DNA of 7,034 nucleotides, from positions 1-7,034 of the forward strand of contig JAIXTZ010000050.1 of the NCBI GenBank assembly GCA_027483745.1. Reading direction: 5' to 3'. Both the position numbers and the translations under genes were made by a program. Below the pieces are notes generated by a model. That model searched no databases, was not told where the DNA came from, and saw only the letters and a list, made by a program, of their open reading frames with translations. Below are positions 1 to 5,912 of this stretch, in pieces. The stretch comes from Lysobacteraceae bacterium (lineage in GTDB: Bacteria > Pseudomonadota > Gammaproteobacteria > Xanthomonadales > Xanthomonadaceae). The number at the start of each line of letters is the position of its first letter. Within the stretch, counting starts at the first letter, position 1.

Positions 1-1
1 C

Positions 2-430
2 GCCGCGGAAGTCGCGGCGGGCGAGAAGCGCGAGTGGGTCGCGCGCGTGATTCCGTCCGTGGCCTACACCGACCCGGAAGTGGCGTGGGTCGGTGTCACC
101 GAGACCGAAGCCAAGGCCAGGGGCCTCGCCATCGAAGTCGGCAAGTTCCCGTGGGCGGCCTCGGGTCGCGCCATCGGCAACGGCCGCACCGAAGGCTCGA
201 CGAAGCTCATCCTCGATGCCGAGACGCATCGCGTGATCGGCGGCGGCGTGGTCGGCACGAATGCGGGCGACCTCATCGGCGAGATCGCCCTGGCCATCGA
301 GATGGGGGCGGAAGTGGGCGACATCGGCCACACCATCCATCCGCACCCGACGCTGATCGAAACGGTGGCCATGGCGGCGGAAGTGGCTGAAGGCACCATC
401 ACCGACCTCTACATTCCGAAGAAGAAGTAA
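2..430 (+). CDS. lpdA: Dihydrolipoyl dehydrogenase (E3), C-terminal 142 residues, 5' truncated
   Basis: This is the 3' end of the flavoprotein E3, which reoxidises the dihydrolipoyl groups of the pyruvate and 2-oxoglutarate dehydrogenase complexes using NAD+. The reading frame is open from base 2, so the FAD domain, the CxxxxC redox disulfide and most of the NAD domain lie upstream of the window. What remains is the dimerisation domain, starting near PSVAYTDPEVAWVG. It includes GGGVVGTNAGDLIGEIALAI and the active-site signature HPTLIE; the catalytic His is at 344-346 and its Glu partner at 359-361. The protein ends in the lysine-rich tail TDLYIPKKK, as in many proteobacterial Lpd proteins, so the C-terminus looks intact. 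An internal GTG at 47 is not a start, because homology continues upstream of it. By family convention lpd follows the E1/E2 genes, but that cannot be seen here. The call is firm; which complex it serves is inference. Confidence 0.96.
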   Translation, partial: AAEVAAGEKREWVARVIPSVAYTDPEVAWVGVTETEAKARGLAIEVGKFPWAASGRAIGNGRTEGSTKLILDAETHRVIGGGVVGTNAGDLIGEIALAIEMGAEVGDIGHTIHPHPTLIETVAMAAEVAEGTITDLYIPKKK

Positions 431-435
431 GCAGC

Positions 436-455
436 GCGCGGCCTCGTCGCCGCGC
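436..455 (+). terminator. GC-only hairpin after lpdA (weak terminator or processing site)
   Basis: GCGCGGC at 436-442 and GCCGCGC at 449-455 form a perfect 7-bp stem with a 6-base loop (CTCGTC), starting 5 bases after the lpdA stop. No T-tract follows: the next bases are CCGTCGAGCG. It is therefore not a canonical intrinsic terminator. It may be an mRNA-stabilising 3' hairpin or cause partial read-through into the gene at 473. Such stems also arise by chance in DNA this GC-rich. Confidence 0.3.
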
Positions 456-472
456 CCGTCGAGCGGACGCCC

Positions 473-1282
473 ATGGAATTCCTCTATCTCCTCGGCGGCC
501 TGATCGCCCTGCTGCTCGGCACCGACACCGCCACCAAGGGTCTCTCCGGCCTCGTGCAGCAGGCCGGGGCTTCGGCGCTCACCGCGGGCCTCGTGCTGGT
601 CGCCGTCGGCTATGCGTTGCCAGGGTTGGCGCTCATCGCCGGTGCGGCCGCATGGCAGGGCCTGCCGGCCGCCACCGCCGCCGCCCACGGCGCGATGCTC
701 GGCGCGCTCGGCCTCGGTGCCGCCGGCTTGCTGATCAGCACCGGCGTCGTGCTGCGCGTGCGCCCTTGGGGGATGCTCGACGGCGACAAGGCGCAGGCGG
801 AACTCGCCGAGTTCGCGGCCAGTCGCGAGGGCTGGGGCCGCAACGGTTTTCGCCTTCTGCTCGGGGCGGCCCTGCTGGTGGCGGGTGCGCGCGGCCTGCT
901 CGCTGGCGCCCCGTTCGCGGCGCAGATCCCCGGGGTGGGCGAGGGTGGCATGGTCGTCGTCTCGGCGGCGCTCATCATCGGCGCCGCCGTGGCGATCGTC
1001 GCCACGTTCAATGCGCGCTTCGGCGATGCCGCCGCGGCCTATGCGGCCATCCTCGGCGGCGGCGCGCTGCTCGTCGTCCTTGCCTCGACGCTGGCCGTGA
1101 TCACGGCGAGTCCAACGCTCGATCTGCGCCTGCTTGCGCACCCTTTGCCACAAGGGCTCGCCTTGCTCGGCCTGCTCGCGGTCGTCGCCGTTCCAGCGAG
1201 GCCGCTGGGTCGTCGCCTGGGCTTCGTCCTCCTCGCCGCAACCCTCGCCTTCGTGTTTCTGACCGTGTTCGTTGCCGCCTGA
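473..1282 (+). CDS. Multi-pass membrane protein resembling a degenerate cation/Ca2+ exchanger (CaCA fold)
   Basis: This 269-residue protein is very rich in Ala, Gly and Leu, with about eight predicted membrane segments and one longer hydrophilic loop (roughly residues 97-126). I read it as two related halves in the pattern of the Na+/Ca2+ exchanger superfamily. Residues 38-59 (around GLVLVAVGYALPGLALI) follow the alpha-1 repeat pattern GLTIVAxGTSLPEL, and residues 129-200 (from LLLGAALLVAGARGLLAG) follow the start of the second half. The residues that bind cations are gone: the Glu of LPEL is Gly51, the GNxxGSNxxN stretch is AHGAMLGALGLG (residues 71-82), and the second repeat shows no SLPE or GN motif. 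If the homology is right, the fold survives without the known transport chemistry. ATG 473 is the first good start; its ribosome site is weak. It lies 42 bp after lpdA in the same direction, so co-transcription is possible. It ends 12 bp from the convergent symporter gene. The open frame and membrane nature are secure; the CaCA relationship is from pattern reading only. Confidence 0.8.
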   Translation: MEFLYLLGGLIALLLGTDTATKGLSGLVQQAGASALTAGLVLVAVGYALPGLALIAGAAAWQGLPAATAAAHGAMLGALGLGAAGLLISTGVVLRVRPWGMLDGDKAQAELAEFAASREGWGRNGFRLLLGAALLVAGARGLLAGAPFAAQIPGVGEGGMVVVSAALIIGAAVAIVATFNARFGDAAAAYAAILGGGALLVVLASTLAVITASPTLDLRLLAHPLPQGLALLGLLAVVAVPARPLGRRLGFVLLAATLAFVFLTVFVAA

Positions 1283-1294
1283 CCGTCGCGTGCG

Positions 1295-2692
1295 TCAGCG
1301 GAACACCGCATAGCAGACCGCGCAGACCACGGCGACACCCAGAAGATCCATCACGACGCCCTCTCTCAGCATCCGCTGCGCGGGCACCTGGCCGGAACCG
1401 TAAGCGATCACGTTCGGCGCCGTGGCCACGGGCAGCATGAAGCCGATGCTTGCTGCCATCACCGTCGGGAACATCAGCAGCGCCGGGTCGACGTCGATGG
1501 CGATGGCGACGCTGGCCATGATCGGCATCAGGAGCACCGCCGTAGCGGTATTGCTGACGATCTCAGAGAGCAGCACCACGGCGCCGACGATCAGCAGGAG
1601 CATGGGCAGCAGGGGCAGGGCGGCGAGGCCGCGCAGCTGCTGGGCGATCAGGTCGCTGAGGCCGCTCGACTGGAAGGCCATCGACAGCGCGATGCCCCCG
1701 CCGAAGAGCACGAGCACGCCCCAGGGCAGGCGTTCGGCATCCTTCCACTCGAGCACGCGCGCCCCTCGACCGTCGCTGACGAGCAGCATCGCCAGCGCGC
1801 CGCAGAGCGCGACGCTCGCGTCGGTCGCACCCGGGAGGCCCAGCCATCCGCTCCAGCCTCCGAAGGGCAGTTCGCGGAACACCCAGGCCGCCGCCGTCAC
1901 CGCGAACACGGCGAGAACGCGGCGCTCCGCGCTCGACCACGCCGGCAGGTGCGGTAGCGCCGCACTCGGAGTGCCGCCCAGCGAGCGCCCCAGCCACAGC
2001 GCCATCAGCGGGATGAGCACCACCACGATCGGCACGCCGATCATCATCCAGTCGACGAAGCCGAAGGCCTTGCCGGTCGTCTCCTCGTACACACTCATGA
2101 AGACGAGGTTCGGTGGCGTGCCTACCGGCGTGCCGAGGCCGCCGATGCTCGCGGCGTAGGCGATGCCGAGGATCAACGGCGCGCCGAGGCGCGCGTCGCG
2201 GTAGTCGGCGAGCACCGCCAGCGCCACGGGCAACAGCAGCAGGGTGGTCGCGGTGTTCGAGATCCACATGCTCAAGGCGGCGGAGGCGATCATGAAGCCC
2301 CACAGCACGGCGCGGCCCGAGCCGCCGCCCACGGCCCGCACCATGCCCAGCGCGAGGCGTCGATGCGCACCGCTGTTCTCGACGGCCATCGAGAGCACGA
2401 AGCCGCCGAGCAGCAGCAGGATCAGTTCGTTGCCATAGGCCTGCGCCACCTGTTGCGGCGTCAGCAGGCCGGCCATCGGCAGCAAGGCCAGCGGAAGCAG
2501 GGCCGTCACCGCGGGGGCGACGGGTTCGCGCACCCACCAGCCCGCGCACCACAGCGTCAGCGCGGCCGTGAAGGCCAGCGGGTGCTCCGTCCCCAGCGTG
2601 CGCAGGGCGAGGTAGGCGGCCCATGCGCTGGCGGGCACGAGCAGCAGGGACCACGCTCGGCGCGTGGATGATGCGGCGGGAGTCTCGGACAT
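1295..2692 (-). CDS. SLC13/DASS-family sodium:anion (dicarboxylate/sulfate-type) symporter
   Basis: This 465-residue inner-membrane protein of about 11 helices belongs to the divalent anion:Na+ symporter family. Members take up C4-dicarboxylates, citrate or sulfate with sodium. Both family SNT motifs are present: WISNTATT at residues 143-150 and VSNTATA at 379-385. Each is paired with its partner loop, GTPPN (191-195) in the first half and ATAPN (423-427) in the second. The region from FMLPVATAPN onward matches the sodium:sulfate symporter signature. These duplicated elements form the Na+ and carboxylate sites in VcINDY-type structures. Length fits the short bacterial form without inserted TrkA-C domains. 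I chose ATG at 2690-2692 because the hydrophobic start follows a short basic tail. A GTG at 2732-2734 would add 14 unconserved-looking residues; neither start has a clear Shine-Dalgarno. It is divergent from the epimerase-like gene and convergent with the CaCA-like gene. The substrate cannot be told from sequence alone. Confidence 0.93.
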   Translation of the reverse strand: MSETPAASSTRRAWSLLLVPASAWAAYLALRTLGTEHPLAFTAALTLWCAGWWVREPVAPAVTALLPLALLPMAGLLTPQQVAQAYGNELILLLLGGFVLSMAVENSGAHRRLALGMVRAVGGGSGRAVLWGFMIASAALSMWISNTATTLLLLPVALAVLADYRDARLGAPLILGIAYAASIGGLGTPVGTPPNLVFMSVYEETTGKAFGFVDWMMIGVPIVVVLIPLMALWLGRSLGGTPSAALPHLPAWSSAERRVLAVFAVTAAAWVFRELPFGGWSGWLGLPGATDASVALCGALAMLLVSDGRGARVLEWKDAERLPWGVLVLFGGGIALSMAFQSSGLSDLIAQQLRGLAALPLLPMLLLIVGAVVLLSEIVSNTATAVLLMPIMASVAIAIDVDPALLMFPTVMAASIGFMLPVATAPNVIAYGSGQVPAQRMLREGVVMDLLGVAVVCAVCYAVFR

Positions 2693-2781
2693 CGGGAATC
2701 GCGTCTGCTGTTCGTTCGGCGCGGAGCATCGCACGCACCCGCATCGGCGCGGGACGCCGTGGCATCCTCATTCTTGCTCCC

Positions 2782-2787
2782 GAGAGA
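2782..2787 (+). promoter_or_regulatory. Ribosome binding site deciding the GTG start at 2794
   Basis: The purine stretch GAGAGA lies 6 bases before GTG 2794. The frame is open back to 2623, but the upstream codons run antisense through the start of the symporter gene and give an Arg-rich sequence with no family resemblance. The Rossmann fold begins immediately after the GTG, which makes this the likely start. Confidence 0.5.
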
Positions 2788-2793
2788 TTTGCC

Positions 2794-3642
2794 GTGCGTC
2801 GTCCTCCGCTTCTTGTCTTCGGCCTGAGTGGCCAGTTGGGCGATGCCCTGCGTCGGCGCGGACTGCCCTCGCCCGTCCTTGCGCCGACGCGACGCCCCGT
2901 CGAGCCGGCATCCCGCGACGAGGACGAAGGGGTCGTCTGGCGTCGCGGCAGCCTCGACACCTTCGATGATCCGCAGCGCTTCGACGCCGTGCTCAGTCTC
3001 GGTCCGCTCGATGCGTTCGCGCGCGCCGTCGCCGCAGGGCGGGTGCGTGCCGGTCGGATCGTCGCTTTCGGCTCCACCAGCGTCCATGTGAAGGAGGGCT
3101 CTCCCGATCCGGCCGAGCGCGCCGTGGCGGCCCGTCTCGCCGAGGCCGAGGCCGCCCTTTCCGCGGCCTGCGCGGCGGCGGGTGCGTTGTGCACGGTGCT
3201 GCGGCCGACCCTCGTCTGGGGGATGGGGCGGGACGCCACCCTGAGCCGCGTCGTGGGCTTGGCCCGGCGTTGGCCGCTGCTCCCCCTGCCGCAGGGCGCC
3301 CCGGGACTGCGCCAGCCCGTGCATGCCCTCGACCTCGCTGACGCGGCGCTGGCGGCGCTGCGAGCCGACGTGGCGCCGCGCGGTGCCTTCGACCTGCCCG
3401 GTGGGGAACGTGTTGCGTTCGGCGAGATGTTGCGGCGCAGCGTGGCCGCGGCGGCGCCGCGATGCCGGCCCGTCCCGGTGCCTTGGTCGCTGGTGGCGTT
3501 CGCAGGCCGGGCGCACCCGGCGCTGAGCGGCTGGGCTTCGCGCCTCGCCGACGACCTCGTTTTCGATGACCACCCGGCCCGCGATGCGCTTGGATGGGCC
3601 CCGCGCGACTTCGCGCCCACGCTCGCCGATTTCCCGGCCTGA
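2794..3642 (+). CDS. NAD-dependent epimerase/dehydratase-like protein (extended/atypical SDR), tyrosine-free
   Basis: The 282-residue product opens with a Rossmann strand and the dinucleotide-binding motif GLSGQLG (residues 10-16, GxxGxxG). This is followed by VAFGSTSVHVK (90-100), the LRPTLVWGMGRD segment (136-147) and GLRQPVHALDLADAALAAL (171-189), which resembles the RPTLIYG and RQPVHxxDLA signatures of one epimerase/dehydratase subgroup. The closing DLVFDDHPARDALGWAPRDF (254-273) is also typical of that subgroup. The protein contains no tyrosine and only one lysine (Lys100), so the classical SDR YxxxK catalytic pair cannot exist. It may be a nucleotide-binding or atypical-SDR protein rather than a standard sugar epimerase. 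Relatives in my memory often lie in polysaccharide gene clusters; none is visible here. It starts at GTG with a modest ribosome site and stands alone, divergent from the symporter. Family call is good; function is unknown. Confidence 0.85.
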   Translation: MRRPPLLVFGLSGQLGDALRRRGLPSPVLAPTRRPVEPASRDEDEGVVWRRGSLDTFDDPQRFDAVLSLGPLDAFARAVAAGRVRAGRIVAFGSTSVHVKEGSPDPAERAVAARLAEAEAALSAACAAAGALCTVLRPTLVWGMGRDATLSRVVGLARRWPLLPLPQGAPGLRQPVHALDLADAALAALRADVAPRGAFDLPGGERVAFGEMLRRSVAAAAPRCRPVPVPWSLVAFAGRAHPALSGWASRLADDLVFDDHPARDALGWAPRDFAPTLADFPA

Positions 3643-3659
3643 GGGCCTGCGATACGCGT

Positions 3660-3672
3660 GTTGCGTCGCAAC
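3660..3672. promoter_or_regulatory. 13-bp palindrome upstream of the DUF1302 promoter (possible operator)
   Basis: GTTGCG-T-CGCAAC is a perfect 6-bp inverted repeat around one base, placed 22 bp before the candidate -35 box. The short direct repeat ATACGC flanks it at 3652-3657 and 3682-3687, 30 bp apart (about three helical turns). The form suits a dimeric regulator such as a TetR or GntR family protein, but no regulator gene is visible and one such palindrome could be chance. Confidence 0.25.
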
Positions 3673-3694
3673 GCATCCGCCATACGCCGGAGCA

Positions 3695-3722
3695 TTGCCT
3701 TTTCCTAACGGACTCTTAATAT
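3695..3722 (+). promoter_or_regulatory. Candidate sigma70 promoter for the DUF1302-DUF1329 operon
   Basis: TTGCCT (3695-3700) and TAATAT (3717-3722) are separated by 16 bp. Each matches 4 of 6 bases of the -35 and -10 consensus. The stretch is distinctly richer in A and T than its surroundings. Transcription would begin near 3729, giving a leader of about 135 bases. No other comparable pair was seen between 3643 and 3864. Confidence 0.45.
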
Positions 3723-3743
3723 GGGGTCGTCGTCACTTTCGAG

Positions 3744-3798
3744 CTTTTGATCTAGTCTGCCGTGGGCGCCAAGCGCCTTGCGCGGCCCAGATCAAGGG
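3744..3798 (+). promoter_or_regulatory. Structured 5' leader RNA: long interrupted stem-loop before the DUF1302 gene
   Basis: The transcript can fold into a stacked hairpin. The outer stem pairs 3744-3753 (CTTTTGATCT) with 3789-3798 (AGATCAAGGG): ten pairs, two of them G-U. After an internal loop (AGTCT against CC), 3759-3764 pairs with 3781-3786. A 3-base bulge (TTG) follows, then 3765-3769 pairs with 3773-3777 around a CAA loop, giving about 21 pairs in 55 bases. A second GC-rich hairpin can form just after it, CCCCC 3805-3809 with GGGGG 3824-3828, followed by a mixed T-rich run. The outer stem is AT-rich, so it is less easily explained by base composition. It could act in translation control, attenuation or mRNA stability. 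I do not recognise it as a known riboswitch class. Confidence 0.4.
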
Positions 3799-3852
3799 AT
3801 CGAGCCCCCTCCCCGGAGGCCCCGGGGGTCGTCTTGTCATTGTTCCTGTCCC

Positions 3853-3859
3853 GAGGAAG
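3853..3859 (+). promoter_or_regulatory. Shine-Dalgarno fixing the DUF1302 start at 3865
   Basis: GAGGAAG ends 5 bases before ATG 3865 and is the best ribosome site in this region. It settles the start: the frame is open further upstream, but only this ATG begins directly with a signal peptide. The upstream codons lie in the structured leader. Confidence 0.75.
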
Positions 3860-3864
3860 TCCTG

Positions 3865-5892
3865 ATGAAGTCCAAAACCCATCTGCGCGGCGGCATCGCG
3901 CTCGCTCCGCTGGCCGCCGCCGTCGGCTTGGCGCTGCTGGCCCCGACGGCCCAGGCCTTCGAGTTCGGCAGCGGCGAATTCACCGGCACGATCGACACGA
4001 CGGTGTCCTACGGCTACTCGTGGCGCACCGAGGACCAGGACCCGAACCTGATCGGCAAGGCGCAGTTCAATCCGCTGATCTGTGCGCAGAACCAGGCCAT
4101 CCTGCCGCTGCCGGCCCCCTCGGCCGCCAACCCGTTCCCGGCCTGCGCTTCGGGCTTCCCGGGCTCGGCTGCCCAGGTCGCCGCCACGGGCCGTTTCTCG
4201 GTCAACCGCGACGACGGCAACCTGAAGTACGACAAGGGCGACGCGATCGCCAACACCTTCAAGATCACCTCCGAGATGAAGCTGGGCTGGCGCAATTGGG
4301 GTGCCTTCACCCGCGCCACCTACTTCTACGACTTCGAGAACGCCGACCGCGCCGACCTCACGTCGGAGGCCAAGGACCGCATCGGCGAGCGCTTCCGCCT
4401 GCTCGACGCCTTCATCTTCCGCGACTTCAACATCGGCGAGCAGAGCGGCACGTGGCGCCTCGGCCGCCAGGTCATCAGCTGGGGCGAGAGCACCTTCATC
4501 CAGAACGGCATCAACGCCGTCAACCCGGTCGACCTGTCGGCGCTCCGCGTCGCCGGCGCCGAGCTGAAGGAAGCCTTCCTGCCGGTCGACGCCCTCTATG
4601 GTTCGTTCAACCTGACGCAGAACGTCGCGATCGAAGGCTTCTATCTGTTCGAGTTCGAGGAGATCGAAGTCGACGCCTCGGGCACGTACTTCAGCGCCAA
4701 CGACTTCGCGACCCCGGGCGGCACCTACGTGATGCTCGGCTTCGGCACCGTGCCGCAGCCGGTCAACAATCCGGAGCGCTTCTTCGCGACTTGCTTCGGC
4801 GGCCCGACCGGCCCGCTCAACACCGATCTCAACTTCACCGGCCTGCCGCCGGGCGTCACCAATGCCACCATCGCCGGCATCGGCTGCGGTGGCGCCGTGG
4901 CTCGCCTGCCGAACCGCAACGCCCGGGACGACGGCCAGTACGGCGGCGCCGTGCGCTGGTACGCCGAGAACCTCAACGAAACCGAGTTCGGTTTCTACTT
5001 CATGAACTACCACAGCCGCCTGCCGCTGCTGTCGGGTCGAGCCGTTACGGGCACGTCGGCCAATACCGGCCGCTTCTTCGTCGAGTATCCGGAAGACATC
5101 CAGCTCTACGGCATGAGCTGGAACACCAACCTGCCGGCCGGTATCGCCTTCCAGGGCGAGGTCAGCTACCGCCCGAACGCGCCGTTCCAGATCGATGACG
5201 TCGAGCTGCTGTTCGCGGCGCTGACGCCGCTCAATACCTTCATCCGCATCCAGGGCGCACCGCCGGCCTACGAGTTCCGCAGCCAGCTGGGCCAAGCCGC
5301 GCTCGGCCAGGAGATCCGCGGCTGGCGCGAGCACGCGCAGACGCAGGTGCAGATGACCTTCACCAAGGTCTTCGGCCAGGTGCTGGGCGCCGACCAGATC
5401 TCCACCGTGGCTGAATTGGGCTGGACCGACGTCGACCTCGACCGCGGACTCCGTTACGAGGGCGAAGGCACCGACACCGGCGGCGGCTGCGACGTCGCGG
5501 CCGTGCGCGCGGCACTGGCCGGCGGGCTGCCGGCGGTCTTCAACCCGGCGCTCGCCGGCTGCACCCGCAACCCGCAGACGCTCGGCGGCGGTTTCCCGAC
5601 CGACTTCTCGTGGGGCTACCGCCTCGCGGCGCGCGCCGACTACAACAGCTTCCTCGGCACCGCGTTCACCTTCTCGCCGCGCCTCGCGTTCAACCATGAC
5701 GTGGAAGGCATTTCGCCGGGCCCGGGCGGCAACTTCCTCGAAGGCCGCAAGTCGCTCACGCTGGGCGCTGAGTTCAACTACCTGAACTCGTGGGTCTTCG
5801 ACCTGTCGTACACGTCGTTCTCGGGTGGCGGCATCTACAACCAGATCGCCGACCGCGACTTCGCGTCCGCCAGCGTCCGTTACTCGTTCTGA
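3865..5892 (+). CDS. DUF1302 family outer-membrane beta-barrel protein
   Basis: The 675-residue precursor has a Sec signal peptide (basic MKSK start, hydrophobic core 11-26, cleavage expected after AQA at 29-31). The mature part, beginning FEFGSGEFTGTIDTTVSYGY, is rich in alternating aromatic and polar strands. The family core lies at about residues 197-241, with RLGRQVISWGEST (198-210), the NAVNPVD element and LKEAFLPV. The chain ends in SVRYSF, a terminal aromatic typical of BamA-recognised barrels. Length fits the larger members. Six cysteines occur in three close pairs (73/94, 310/341, 542/566), likely loop or plug disulfides. The role is unproven; the family is tied by gene neighbourhood to DUF1329 proteins and often RND/MMPL transporters, which suggests handling of hydrophobic or lipid-like cargo at the outer membrane. 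It is the first gene of an operon with its partner 20 bp downstream. Dense C-ending codons suggest good expression. Confidence 0.93.
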   Translation: MKSKTHLRGGIALAPLAAAVGLALLAPTAQAFEFGSGEFTGTIDTTVSYGYSWRTEDQDPNLIGKAQFNPLICAQNQAILPLPAPSAANPFPACASGFPGSAAQVAATGRFSVNRDDGNLKYDKGDAIANTFKITSEMKLGWRNWGAFTRATYFYDFENADRADLTSEAKDRIGERFRLLDAFIFRDFNIGEQSGTWRLGRQVISWGESTFIQNGINAVNPVDLSALRVAGAELKEAFLPVDALYGSFNLTQNVAIEGFYLFEFEEIEVDASGTYFSANDFATPGGTYVMLGFGTVPQPVNNPERFFATCFGGPTGPLNTDLNFTGLPPGVTNATIAGIGCGGAVARLPNRNARDDGQYGGAVRWYAENLNETEFGFYFMNYHSRLPLLSGRAVTGTSANTGRFFVEYPEDIQLYGMSWNTNLPAGIAFQGEVSYRPNAPFQIDDVELLFAALTPLNTFIRIQGAPPAYEFRSQLGQAALGQEIRGWREHAQTQVQMTFTKVFGQVLGADQISTVAELGWTDVDLDRGLRYEGEGTDTGGGCDVAAVRAALAGGLPAVFNPALAGCTRNPQTLGGGFPTDFSWGYRLAARADYNSFLGTAFTFSPRLAFNHDVEGISPGPGGNFLEGRKSLTLGAEFNYLNSWVFDLSYTSFSGGGIYNQIADRDFASASVRYSF

Positions 5893-5899
5893 TGCTCCT

Positions 5900-5906
5900 G
5901 GGAGGG
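5900..5906 (+). promoter_or_regulatory. Strong Shine-Dalgarno of the DUF1329 gene
   Basis: GGGAGGG sits in the 20-bp gap after the DUF1302 stop, 6 bases before ATG 5913. It is stronger than that of the upstream gene, which fits independent and efficient translation initiation within one transcript. Confidence 0.7.
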
Positions 5907-5912
5907 AACAGC

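Noticed and set aside
1279..1298. Bidirectional terminator between the convergent genes
   Set aside because: The stem is only 5 bp with a 10-base loop and no T-tract on either side.
2690..2734. GTG start adding 14 residues to the symporter
   Set aside because: The added residues look like noncoding sequence and no ribosome site supports them better than ATG 2692. Kept only as an alternative.
2623..2793. 57-codon upstream extension of the SDR frame
   Set aside because: It overlaps the divergent symporter start, is Arg-rich, and precedes the Rossmann strand without any family match. GTG 2794 with a ribosome site is preferred.
1563..3695. 710-codon minus-strand open frame spanning the symporter and SDR genes
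   Set aside because: Arg/Ala/Pro-rich, no recognisable domain, and it crosses two well-supported genes on different strands. It is a GC-bias shadow.
3805..3828. Intrinsic terminator in the DUF1302 leader
   Set aside because: The GC hairpin is followed by a mixed run (TCGTCTTGTCATTGTT) rather than a true T-tract. It is described as part of the leader rather than called a terminator.
3762..5198. 478-codon plus-strand open frame overlapping the DUF1302 gene in another frame
   Set aside because: Arg/Pro/His-rich out-of-frame translation with no signal peptide or domain.
3733..5697. 654-codon open frame on the minus strand opposite the DUF1302 gene
   Set aside because: Its product is a low-complexity Val/Glu/Arg/Ala string without any domain, as expected from the antisense of GC-rich codons. 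The plus-strand gene has a signal peptide, family motifs and a ribosome site.
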